This document shows, one piece after another, positions 49,887-63,843 of a DNA stretch of 64,000 nucleotides. This DNA comes from Phoronis australis. Lineage: Eukaryota > Phoronida > Phoronidae. A model generated the notes under the pieces. The model saw nothing but the letters and a program-made list of their open reading frames with translations, was not told the DNA's origin and did not search any database. Numbering within the stretch: position 1 is the stretch's first letter; each line of letters opens with the position of its first letter. Both the position numbers and the translations under genes were made by a program. The stretch spans positions 692,959 through 756,958 of the forward strand of contig NMRA01000181.1 in assembly GCA_002633005.1 (NCBI GenBank), given 5' to 3'.

Positions 49887-52692
49887 GAAATAGTGGGTGC
49901 AGTGGAATTTTGAGTAGCTCAGTCTTTCAAGATGAAAAAACGTGAAAGGATGATTGAAAGAACTCTTCGTTGGAAAGGGTACATTCGGGATATGAAGGCG
50001 TCTCGTGATGGGCACTTCGTCCGGCAGGTGAATTGACCCTTGTAAGAACGACAACAAACTGTGGAAACAGCGCTTACGTCATCGAATGTTCGATAGAGTA
50101 CACCCACAGACAGATCTCTGGAAGCACGGAGGCTAGCCAAACAGACTTTGGTCACATCCATTCGGCCAAGCAAGGGCCGGTTGTTCACTGCGAAAGACAC
50201 TAGTGAGCTGAAATTAAAATAGCTCAACGGTTCGCGTGTTTGTGGTGGGATGTAAACGTATACACGTATTCAGCAGCGTGCAGAAGGAGAGCTGTGACGG
50301 GGTGACGGCCCCGAGCATCCACAACGAGTGCATCCAATCGCTACAAGTAAACTTTTTGAAATTGTTACTGATTAGAAGTTAGATTGAGTTTCCATTTCAT
50401 GTTTCATCCTTTTTACTTTTCTTAGTGCCAATGCATCTGAGTAGAGAGAGGGGCATCTAATAAAAACTCACTCCGGGAATCACCAAACTTCTGCACGCTA
50501 CTGCGCGTATTACTAACTTGTGCATGAATTCGTCATGCATTCGGACTTTGAGCAAGTCGAGGTCATAGGTAGTTGTGAGCTCCTTCTTTTGAGGATAAAC
50601 ACATAATTTCGCTTTGTTACGATCGATTATGTGATCATCAATTAGAGCGTGAATAGAGTCGTATTTTTAACTTATTGCTTGCGGAAATTTAACGACCTTG
50701 TTCTTCTCCTGAATGTTGTTTGCTTTGTTAAACAAAGACAATACAGGGATAATTATGAGTCTTGTTCATGAAATGATGTTTTTTAGGTCTCTACGTGATT
50801 TCATGTACTGGCGCATATTGACCGACTTCAACGGACAAGTCAAACGTGACTCTTGATAAGTTGAAATTTCAAAAAGGCTGTTGAGTAGTTTTCCAGTTTA
50901 CAAAAAAATTATCATACGGCGCACTAAATCCGCCTACATAAAAAAATCAAAGTTCGTGCGCGCATGCGTATCACTGAGGTTTTCCTCATTTTTTCTTAGT
51001 CAATAGTAAAAGTTGAGACAGACACATCCGGCGTTGAAGCCTTCCGTTGTTTGGTTATGTAAAATCTTATCACAGTTCTATGTATTTAGCCGTAAAAGTC
51101 TATATTTCCTGAAAGCAGAAGGCCTTTAGAATTGGATTTTTGACTTCGTACCAATCTGCTATCAAATGGGTCACGTGACCACGTCTTTGTGGTAAAAATA
51201 ACCAAAAAAGAAAGGTACACCGATATCAAAACAATGGTATTAATACCGTAACCAAATTTCGTTCGATATCAATGTACAACAAAAGATGAAATCTCAAAAA
51301 CTATGTTACAGTTTTCTAAATTATCATTTCGTTTTCGTGTCATCCAGCTGTTGAGCTTTTTCTTAAAAACCATAAAACTCCTAGTTTTGATAGCCCCTCG
51401 TGCAAAAAAGGAAATTTTTAAAAACAATTTCTCACAGCATTTTTGAGAACAGTGCATAATGCATGGCATGTGAAAATTCCACATGAATCCGATCAGCCAT
51501 TGTTGAGATGTGATGTTCCGACCTTTGTCGAATTTGACCATTTTAGAGGGTGCTCAAACCTTGGACCGATGGAGTTCATTGTTTCAGGGGTAAGATTCCT
51601 CACCTCAAACTTGATACGAGTTAAGAGTATGCGACTTCGGCCTGACTTAATCGGCGCTGACGAAAAGTAAGAGATTTCAAAAATTCTCAAATCAATTTGT
51701 ACTGAATACATTTTAAAAAATATTCGAGAGTGACAATTTAAGCAACGCGGTTGACTGACAATAGCTTTGTCTTGTGACCCAGGATAAACACGGCACCTTG
51801 CATAAAAATAAACATAACCCTGTTTGTTAGCCATTCAACTGGGGCTTTGTTCGATCTTGGTTGCACTCGTACAAATACATTTAGCTTTGTTAAGATTGTA
51901 ATCAAAATCATTTGTGTTTACAAAAATGGAGGCAGTTATGTTGAGTACGCGAATGATTGCTGCTAAGCACCTTGTCCGATACAAGGTTTAGTTCAACGAA
52001 AGTGGAACCACTCATCGGTACGTTCTGCACTCTTCGATCCGAGCCAACTGAGAAGTATTTGTCACCGAACAGGTAACTAACCAACCGTGAATACTGTCAT
52101 ATAAGGCCACAACGAAAATAAGAACGTTTTCCTTCTCAGGCGAAACCACACTTACGCACGCGAGCCTAGAGCTCACAAGTCTTCCCAATTACTGGAAACC
52201 GATTTGATAAAACGTTCAAGTTTTTCTATCCAGTTACTCGAGGCATGTTAACTTTTTGTTTTTAATATTGCTTGGGGGAAATCAAAAACTAGCGGAGGCT
52301 TATATGTTAAATTCAGTATCTCTTCAAATTTAGCCATACTCAGAAACGAGCTTGAGTGCGTTGAACATACGATGTCCTGACGTAGCTACGCAAACAACTC
52401 AAGTATGTACCTTACATACAGTATCAAACCAACAATGCACGATGATTCGTTTGCTTTAGGCAAATGCTTTTGGTCAGACAAATGTCACAGCAGCTATTCA
52501 ACTTGTGCTCGTGTGGATTAAAGTAAAGGTACCCAGACTATGTCTAAACCTAACAACTTAAACTTCAGTCACTAGTGCGCAGAGTCTCCCAGAAAAAATC
52601 TGTTTAATGGCCCTGTCGATTGAATTTTCATATAGGGCACTGACCCAAATGCTAAATATTGCTGATAATTACAGTTGTAAGGCGGTGAAGCA
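49887..52692. other. Spacer between the two EF-hand paralogues
   Basis: Holds the 3' UTR of paralogue A (AATAAA at 50459-50464) and one copy of the dispersed repeat at about 51250-51560. No further coding exon is supported. The promoter of paralogue B must lie near the right end, but I cannot place it. Confidence 0.5.
51250..51560 (+). repeat. Dispersed repeat family, best-preserved copy
   Basis: A reference copy for the family seen at 29700, 40210 (inverted) and 42290. It begins near 'accaaatttcgttcg', passes 'gatagcccctcgtgcaaaa' and ends near 'gttccgacctttgtcgaattt'. Non-coding; no terminal repeats identified. Confidence 0.5.
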
Positions 52693-55600
52693 ATGGAGCT
52701 GGAAGGGGACAGTCGGAGAGGTAAGTATAGCACCTGTGGCGGATCAATGACAGACTAATAAGGGGACAGGGCGGCAAGGTGGCACTTATTTGTTTTAAAT
52801 GAGGTTCTGGACTAAGGTTTTAAACGTCCTGCTTATCTACAGTAAATCTACAAAAATGATTTCATCCACACTGTTCGAATTAGCAGTTTGGTTTAAATAA
52901 CATAAATTTTAAATAAAAACAAGTCCTTTGGGGTCACAGCTTCAAGTAAATATATTTTGATTTTCAAATGCAATGTCTTGGTGCCAAAGACAAGACATAG
53001 TAACTCAGTAGCCGGAAATGGGTACCTAGACATTTTAGGCAGTTTAAATTTTTTTGGTTGTTACATCTCTATGCGGCCCCACTGAGGCGTTTAAGTTTGG
53101 TATCGATCTTGAGAACCATAAGAATTTTTTAATTATGCAATTTCATGCAAGCATTCTTGAAAATTATCCTGGTGCTTATATATAGTCGCGGTATCAGACG
53201 GCATCGCAGGCAATTCATTGTTTACACCCACATTTCGATGGTCAGTCATTACAATGCAAGTACTTATAGAGGTGAGGTGGATGCATACATAATTTGCATA
53301 AATTATGCAAATTAAGGCACTCATCATGGAGAATTAAACTTATGCTAAAAGCTACGGTTTGGGCACCCCAAAGTAAATTATATCGTAATTTGCACCCATG
53401 CTTTCCGTGGAAAACAGTTACAGGTTGTTGCATGATAAACTATCTTTGTTTGTGGTGCTGCACGTCTTATGAACGTAATACTCGGTATCTCATTATCAGC
53501 TCTCCGCGACTTCTTGTCCTCGTATGACACGAACAATGACGGCATAATAGACGCAAGTGAGCTTGGGGTCTACCTTCGCCAGATGGGCATGCGCATTAGC
53601 GACAATGGAGTCGATTTTCTACGGAAATCACTAGATAACAACGGTAAGTGAAACCGTCAAGACGTTTTGGCATCCTGCCAATATCTTTGATTCTATTGTC
53701 AGCGCGGAATCAATCTGCATACGGTGAGAGTGTTAAAATGTTTCGTGTTGTATAACACGTGACAGGCGGCAATACTCACTGAGCCTTAAAACCGTGACCT
53801 CGGATTATTATCACGCAACTTAAAATCATTGCTGTTAGGCTTTCCACTTGGGTGATAATCATTCTGTTAAAATTGAGCGGTAACAACCAAAAACATTTAT
53901 TGATTTTGCGTATGAACTCAAGGGAACTCTATTCCAATCAGTTACTCTGCGCCGGATGTGGCATTTTTGAATGACAAACGGCGCAGTTAAAGTTATCGTT
54001 TGAAATAATCCAATCGAATGTGACTATATTTACAACAATAAACAATGAATGCTGTGCAAAAACAATCAGGAAATCGGTAATCGCTAAGGAAATCGTGGAA
54101 TTACACATATGCCATCGTATATCAACCTTTTCAAGAGTGGTAATCTAAGCGACACAACGGGCCGCAGCATACTCACCGCGGAAAAGAGTCATTGGAGCAA
54201 CCTTAACAACCCTTCCGAAACTACATACTACGCTAAAAACAACTACTAGAAAGTTCAACTACATGCAAATACACAGCACCATACAATATTCAACAGAACG
54301 TGAGAGTTTTTGCAGTGCGTGATGTTTTGCGGTGAATCAAGAAGTCTCCTCCCGCCGAGGCCGATTCAGGGACCCGTAGTATGGATTTGATAACCACCCG
54401 TTTTTTTTAATTAACCTACTCTCTAAGTTTGAAAAAAATTATTTTACAAGCACAAATGGTGAGACAAATACATGTCGAACACTCGAAATTCAATAATTGG
54501 ATGGTTCGTGCGCGCAAATTTCTGATAACTAGGGCATGGTCGGCGCATAGGGGGCTGGGAGGGGGTGGGGGCAATAGCGCTCACTTATTTCAGTGCTGCA
54601 ACGTCCATGTAGGGCCGTCAACTCCTCCCCATCCCCCTCCCACTAAACCAATGCAACATAATTGAGATACATGAAAGTCGATGAAACACCAACCCTTTTG
54701 AAGATCACTGCTTCAAAGCCAATCGTACTAATCATTTGTATTCAACGGCAGGAGACGGAAGGTTACAGATAGACGAACTCCTTGACAACATGGAAACTAT
54801 CAACTCGTTAGCTATTACAGACGAGGAACTTATACACGCCTTCAAAGTAATCGACACGAAGAAAAAAGGATTTATCACCATTCAAGAACTCCGTAAAGTC
54901 CTGATGCACGGTAGCGAATGCATGACGCCGCAGGAAGCGTCGGCTGTCATCGAGCAATTACTGACTTATGACAAAAATAGAGACGGCAAGTTCAGTTACC
55001 AAGGCAAGGCTTTAAGCACATGATAAGAAGTTTGCAGATTTTTTGGGTTGGGTGCAGTGGCGGATCTAGGATANAAAATAGAGACGGCAAGTTCAGTTAT
55101 CAAGGTAAGGCTTTAAGAAGTTTGCAGATTTTTTGGGTTGGGTGGGTGGGTTCTAGTACCAGTTTCCACTGTCGATCGGGAACGTTCAGCAACGGTGGCT
55201 GTAAACAGGCCGTAACATGGAACTTTGCCACAGAATACCTTGGCAGGCCCATAAGAAGATAAACATTATGAGGGGGAGAGCAGCATAAAGTAATTCGATT
55301 TGCCCAAAAGTTTGACCTTCCCGCCTTCATTTCCGATTCCCTCAACCATCACCACTTCCGATCCCCCTCAGGTCGTTGCCAGTTTCGCACTCCCCATCAT
55401 CGTGCAGACTTTGTTACCTGGGAGACAAATCTCGAGCAGGCATCCACAAGAAACCTGGGTACCCGTGTCTCAAAAAATTCACGAGAAAGGGTTACTTTTT
55501 TAGACTTGAGCATGTTACGCACAATAAACGTTTAAGTTATGAATTTGACCTTCAGTGGCATACAAAAGTAACATAAGAATTTCTCAAACCACAGACTGCG

Positions 55601-58042
55601 ATATCCGGAGAAGTATCCGGAGAAATACAGGGAGAAATAGCATCAACTTGGATCAAGATTAACTTTATAAGAGTCCAGTTTGGGGATAGTTCACTTATTA
55701 GCTTAGACGTTCCTTTTGAAAGTGCACTCCGAAAGGATGCGGTGACCACGAACTTGGTCGGGTACACTGCTTCTGAGGACTCTTATTGAAACACGGGTAC
55801 CCACGTTTCCTGTAACTGATCCCCTTCCCGGCTGGGATAAAAGAAGTAGAACTGTACGAATTCACCAACCCACGTCAGAATTCCCTGTAATGTTACTTTC
55901 TTAGAGGGTTATTTCAGAATGGAAACAAACTCTGATGAACTTTTCTATTTTGAGGCCAGGTGATAGATTTCCCCAATTTCAACTTGCATCTAAGTTCACT
56001 AAAGCATCTAGTAATTATTTTTATGAGATTGACGAATTGCCACAAGCCGTCCGTGAATCAGTCAATTTCAATAGATACATAAACATGTAAATCAGAAAAG
56101 AATGAACCCTTGCACTCACATGACATAAGAAGTGAACTTGATATCTTGGCCGGTAACATGGTGTGACTTTTTTCAACTCGTAATATCCCGAAGGCATGCG
56201 TGTAGTTACTTGACGGGCAATCGAGAAAGCATGTGAGACAGGGGAGTGTGGCTTTGGGTGTCCTATGCCAAGAAATTTTCAAAATTTGCACTGCCAACGT
56301 GAATTCTGGACATGTGGTCGCCTCACATTTTTGGTTGTTTGAGTCAGATGTCTTGATGCTGCTGTGCTTCAAATGAGCATGTTCTGTGACCAGTTTAAAA
56401 TGGTATCTACAGCCCTTCGTGAATAGTAGATAGTGTCGGATGCGGCAAAGGATCAATTGCCCTGGGGCACCACTCCCCGTCTGAAAGAGGGCTCCTTAAT
56501 ATGAAAGGATATATCATTAAAAGATTGGAAAAGAATGATAGCTATATCCATCATCGTGTGACTCTCCAAGTGACCTTCCTAATTAATGTAAAAGGTTGTA
56601 CGATTTCACAACGGGGCCTGCGAGAATAGTCTTTGGGTTTTGTTTAAAAGGTAGCTGTGCTTTGTGATCGTGTGTGGATGAAAAGCGATAGAACTGAATT
56701 TCAATAATTACTCTCCCTCCCCCTTACTAATATCCATTGTCAGCCATTCCCGTGAACAGGAAAGGATATAAATGAAAAACAGAAAAATGGTGGTTATGGA
56801 TCAATGGCCCCCCTCCTCTGGCTAAATCTCCTAAATACGAATGGATTCCTACCATTTCATATACACAAAATGAACAGCAATTAGTGCTATCATGATGAGA
56901 GCCCTTCTCTGTCAGATTCCCAATTTATTACTTATTGAATTACAACTTCAAAAATAAAGAGAGTAGCAGCAGACAACTCCGTTATAATTTGCCAAGAAGT
57001 CAAATTTAGCGATCTGAATCAATTTCGCTATGGAAAATCTAGCTGTTTTCACGGACTTTTTCAAAGAATGTATGTGTAATTAAGAATACGTTTTCAAGTG
57101 AGTTTAGATGTTCTGTACTGCAAAAAAAAAAAAACAAAAAAAAAAACGGGGGCACAGTAACAAAAATGTGCTTTACACATATCGCTGTCTTTCTTTTCTG
57201 ACTTTAGGCCTATGGCGGTTGCCAGTTTTATCTAGAAGCCTGCATTAAAAATTATACTGGGGAGGTGGCACGTGCCTCCCAGACGTTTTACTTCCTACAG
57301 CCCTTCCCACTCATACAGATTTCGCATGTACTAGTTTCCCTTCTCACCTACAATAAAGTAGTTCCATTCTTTCTTGCTACAATTCTTTATAAACTGAACT
57401 TGTTTTTCAATAAAGCGCAATTTATTAGTTCTTCGCTGTAAACATAATTATTTTCTTACAAACAACTGACCATGAGACATTTTGGGCTTGAAGGGGTAAC
57501 TAGTCCGCATAGCGGCTTAGAATATTGCGGAAGGTAGTAAATCATTGGTGTCAGTCACACACAATACTGAGGCTTTTTCAAATTGACATGTGAGGTCAAT
57601 AAAAGTAGTTCTTTGTGAACGCTGCTCTTAGTTATACAATCCTCCCAGTTGGACTGTGAAAGTAAACACAGCTTCACAAATGATTTGTGGTCCTGGCTGA
57701 GATGATTTTATGACACCCTATTAGTTTTGAATAGCCCTGCCTGGAATGACAATGACAATGACCGACTGGTTTACGAGTGGGGGACCTTTCAATAAAGCGA
57801 AGTGTGCTATACAAAATCTTCAAGCTTCCTCGCTAAGAACTAAGTTCACATCATGTGTAAATGTTTCCATTTCAGAATTTGTTGCCATGTACATGAATTC
57901 GGACTTTCCATTCAAACCGAAAAAGCAAGTAGCAGAAGAACACGACCCATTTAAACAGATAATCTTCCGCACAGAGGTACCGGCTCAAAAGAAAGAGAAG
58001 TCAAATACAAAGAGGGCGGGATCGAGCAAGAAAGGAAAATGA
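52693..58042 (+). CDS. Four-EF-hand calcium-binding protein, paralogue B
   Basis: Exons 52693-52720, 53500-53643, 54752-55003 and 57876-58042 join in the same phases as paralogue A and give 196 aa. EF loops 1 (DTNNDGIIDASE, 19-30), 2 (DNNGDGRLQIDE, 55-66) and 4 (DKNRDGKFSYQE, 131-142) are canonical. Loop 3 (DTKKKGFITIQE, 92-103) has Lys at ligand positions 3 and 5 and probably does not bind Ca2+. The tail keeps FPFKPKK and HDPFKQ and ends in a Lys-rich stretch (KKEK, KKGK). The exon at 54752 ends at a GC donor in this copy, whereas a partial second copy after the N at 55073 has GT. Start at 52693 because an in-frame TAA lies just upstream. Poly(A) signals at 58518-58523 and 58791-58796. Function unknown; clearly a tandem duplicate of A. 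Confidence 0.85.
53290..53314. promoter_or_regulatory. Perfect palindrome of two octamer motifs
   Basis: Two 12-bp arms, TAATTTGCATAA and its exact inverse, are separated by one A. Each arm contains the octamer ATTTGCAT/ATGCAAAT bound by POU-domain factors. It lies in intron 1 of EF-hand B, about 185 bp upstream of exon 2. Regulatory activity is inference. Confidence 0.35.
55053..55072 (+). mobile_element. Truncated end of a GC-rich TIR element, cut by an assembly join
   Basis: The 'cagtggcggatctagg' end matches the MITE at 33999 and is interrupted at the N at 55073. The parallel copy after the N lacks it and continues into unique sequence, so the insertion may be polymorphic. Confidence 0.4.
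55074..55104 (+). other. Partial second copy of EF-hand B exon 3 end, with a GT donor
   Basis: Repeats the last codons of the exon at 54752-55003 (RDGKFSYQ) with one silent change and then 'gtaagg' instead of 'gcaagg'. It starts directly after the N at 55073. It is best read as the other allele of the same exon end, not as a second exon. Confidence 0.75.
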
Positions 58043-59621
58043 TTATTTATAGTACTGCAATAATTCAACCATACAACGTTTGAGCAGAGTTAGAGAGAGT
58101 TGGAAATAACCAAACAAAGCTCCAGTGAGTTTAGGACTTGTAACTTAAAAAAAGAGTACAGGTGGTCTGTCTCTATGACCTGAGCCTATTACACTTGTAA
58201 CTCTTTAGGGACTTTTTTTAAACATCAACAGAGCCGATGACGACTAAACCCACAAATTATACGCAAAACATCCACCATAGGGAAGAATCTCCTATGAAAA
58301 CAATCAAGACATTGGACAGTATTTTAAAGTGCAGGGGTTATCGAAAAATAAGACATTTTAAAATGGAACTTGCTCAAAATGATTAGTTGAGAATATTAAT
58401 TTTAAAATATATAGGAAAATGTAAATATTTGCCTGTCTTTGATGAAATGGTGTCTATTCAACATTCATCCAGAAATGTTTTATATTGTATTTATTGAATC
58501 CTTCTTTTTATGAAATGAATAAATGTTCATTCAATCAAACAAAATTGAAAAGGAAAACAAAAATGTGAACAACAAATTACCATAACAACAGAAAGTCAAG
58601 CATCACAAGTTATGAAGTGAACGTTGAAATTGATTGAATGCTCTGAAGAGAGCCATTATTCCAACACCGTCAAGTTTGGGTCTATACGCATCTATCTGAA
58701 GTGTCTAGAGCCTGTCAGATGGAAAGCGGCTTTCCCATAGGGAAGTTGCTTGTCCTGGCACAAGTTATAAATTATGAATTATGTTTGTGGAATAAAGGAA
58801 AAGTTTAAAATACACATTCTTCGAGATTTATTGTCACCACTGCCTTTAATAAATTAGTATACAACAACTTAGTAATTACCAATATCAAAAATATGTTAGC
58901 TCACTATTTTACACTCTGTCAAGTCTTGATACACATATTAATCAAGACACAAACATCAGAATTTCAAGACTTTGATTATTGCTTTTATTTTTTGTTCAGT
59001 CAATGTTAATTAAGAATTGTTTTGCTCAAATGTTTTGCCTATAGACCCATGAACTTAGGCTTCACATATAGATACAGGTGTTTATCCCTTGTATATGTGC
59101 AAGTCATAAACTAGGTACTTTTGTGTGTTCTTGCTCCATTCTTAGTAATCTTCATTTTCAAATAGTTACTATAAGCTGAATACACATAAATGCCTACCGT
59201 TATGAAACAGAGAAGACAAGTTTCATGCACATTAAACATATTTTCTTTGGTGCTGATCAAGTGTTTCGCATGCATAGTCAAACAAATATGCCAAATTTTT
59301 GGTATGGATGTAGGTTTGCACCTCGGTACATGGGTCTAAATATGTCACACATAGGGTATACTTAAACTTATCCAGTGCTCAAAATGTAACAAAATTTAAT
59401 TCTCCTTCTCCTTTGATTGTGCGCAAGTCCATGCCGTGCGGAGGTGAAATTGGCAGCCTCGCATAACAGGAAATATAGAATTCGTGATCTTATCAAAATA
59501 TCACTCAGCCTGCTCTGGAAATAAATCAAATCTCAACAGTCCACTAAATGACCCACACACCTCAAATTACGGGTGTTTCATCTGAGCTGGCAGTTACACC
59601 ACCATGTACTTAAACAGACTT
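58043..59621. other. Convergent 3' ends of EF-hand B and DECR1
   Basis: EF-hand B has AATAAA at 58518-58523 and 58791-58796. DECR1, on the minus strand, has AATAAA at 58832-58827 (TTTATT on the plus strand). The two transcripts would therefore end within roughly 300 bp of each other or overlap slightly. No coding exon is seen. Confidence 0.5.
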
Positions 59622-61666
<2,045 letters not shown>

Positions 61667-62174
61667 TTAACAATAATTATATACTACAGCATATAATTAA
61701 CCATATATATACTACAGATATAAAGATACGATAATAGTAGCTACACCGGGATGAGTCACAGCAGTTCAAATAGATTTTTAGATAACTATTCTCAGCCCAT
61801 AAAACCATAATTACGTACATTTATCATATCAAATTTTTGATGATATCAGCAACGTGTTATGCGTGCGAAAATAGGTATTGTCTGATTTTTCATTTATTAG
61901 CCTTAATTATCTTCTTAATGAGGCAATACACCTGCTTTCCGCCAAAGACACTATATTTTGATTCAGACAACTTACCCCCCACAAAATTAGTCTCAATTTG
62001 TTCCATACTCAGATGGGAAGTGATTTTTGGACCTGCCAATAATTGCCAATTCGTTATTTCTGAAGACTGCCCTCAGCGAATAAAATAACACGTCGTTACA
62101 ACTCAACTTGTTGAGTATTGTATCAAGCAGTAACGAACTGTCAGATCATTCCAAATCCAGAAATCACACCTGCG

Positions 62175-62276
62175 GCCCCGCTCTCCGGCCACCTTTCGGC
62201 GGGGCTCCCTATATTAATATAGGATGCCCCGCTCTCCGGCCTCCTTTCAGCGAGGTCTCCTATATTAATATACGGG
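62175..62276. repeat. GC/AT-mosaic 51-bp tandem repeat (2 units plus part of a third)
   Basis: Units at 62175-62225 and 62226-62276 each begin gccccgctctccggcc and end with a TATATTAATATA palindrome. A partial third unit follows. The alternation of a GC-rich block with an AT palindrome is unlike the flanks. Confidence 0.7.
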
Positions 62277-63078
62277 GCCTCGCTTTTGAGGTCCAAAATT
62301 CAATTTTTTGCCTATGTCATTTTAATAAGAATAAGTCATTTTAAATAATAAGCTGTTACCTGCTTTGTCTGAGGAACAAGTGGAGACCAATTTCATAATG
62401 ATGAGTGATTTAAAGATGTATTTGCACGCTCCTAACTATACTAATGTATAGCAGCAACTAAATGACAACGCTATTTAAACATCATCTATGCTAAACAAAG
62501 TGCAGTTGTATTCATTGACAACTTGTAAATGTGAAAACAAAAATTCTGTAGATAGGTGACCTTTGAACTAATGACGTGCCTTGAGAGCTCTCATAGCCCG
62601 CATCGTGCAGTGTTATTCCCCAACACCACCTCACAATATTTTCTTGATTAAGTAAGAGTGATTTACGGTGGATCATTTTGGACACAAAACTTTTTCTTAA
62701 AGACATTTGGCAATTTGCAACCTACTTCATATTCACATTGTCGTTGTATGTTGTGTTTCTAACTAATTTGACCAAGCAATCACAGAAATAAGGAATTAGC
62801 ATGCAAGTTCCACTTACAATCAAGAACTGTTTATATCACCGAAGGTGGGTTTATAGCCACTTTAAAAGTGATTTTCCAATGAAACGGAGATTGCCGTGAC
62901 TTCCACAAACATCACATTCCATTGCAATTAGTAATCAAAGCCACAAATAAAGAACTGGGAACACTGGTAGTGAAGATAAGCAGTGTAGCCATGGTAACGA
63001 GGCCAAGGAAGTGAACTAGCAAACTCTAACGATTGAGAAAAAACAACATACAACAGGCGATTGCTAAGGTAAATCCAA

Positions 63079-63319
63079 CAGGGCTTGGAATGACCAATGA
63101 CAAAAAACGCGGAAACTTTTACGGCCCAAATCATGCCCGATAACCAGCCTTTGAAATGGTCGATGTGAACAAAAATCGACAAAAATCGGGAGGACTAAAA
63201 AAAAAAAAAAAAAACGTNATATCAAATTCGATTTTTTTACGCGGAAATATTATAAAAAAGCGGAAAGCACATTTCAAAAAAGCGGAAATCCGCGTTTCCG
63301 CGGAAAATTCCAAGCCCTG
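63079..63319. mobile_element. MITE with 'CAGGGCTTGGAAT' ends, 6-bp TSD ATCCAA (copy 1)
   Basis: The terminal inverted repeat CAGGGCTTGGAAT is perfect at both ends. It is flanked by ATCCAA at 63073-63078 and 63320-63325. The interior has 'acgcggaaac' and 'ggaaatccgcgtttccgcgg', a poly(A) tract and a lone N at 63217, which probably hides missing interior sequence. Superfamily unclear; CAGGG ends are hAT-like but hAT duplications are usually 8 bp. Confidence 0.7.
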
Positions 63320-63335
63320 ATCCAAATCTCTAAAA

Positions 63336-63843
63336 CAGGGCTTGGAATGACCAATGACAAAAAACGCGGAAACTTTGAAACTTTTACGGCCCAAATCATG
63401 CCCGATAACCAGCCTTGAAATGGTCAATGTGAACCTTTCCCCGACACAAATCGGGCAGACTAAAAAAAAAAAACGTTACCACCATCAGTAGCATGCGTCT
63501 GCGTCCTTTTAGCTCGCCCATCCACTCCCAACCCCCACATTTTTGGCTGTAGAGCGGTAGTATTTGTCCCCGCGCTTAACAATAACACGAGACGCCATTG
63601 AAAATCCCACCACGCTATCCCAGATGCCCCGGCAATGTTGACAATTTACGTTCCTCCAAAACATAAAGAGCAACTTCCGCTTTTCGAGGTGAACATCGTC
63701 TGCAACGCCGCGGTAAGAAAGGAATTTGCCGCGGAAAATTTATATCAAATCCGATTTTTTTACGTGGAAATATTATAAAAAAAGCGGAAAGCACATTTGA
63801 AAAAAGCGGAAATCCGCGTTTCCACGGAAAATTCTAAGCCCTG
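63336..63843. mobile_element. MITE with 'CAGGGCTTGGAAT' ends, 6-bp TSD CTAAAA (copy 2)
   Basis: A longer copy (508 bp) of the same family, with one mismatch in the right terminal repeat and target duplication CTAAAA at 63330-63335 and 63844-63849. It lies 16 bp from copy 1 in the same orientation. Separate target duplications argue for two insertions rather than one duplicated element. Confidence 0.7.
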
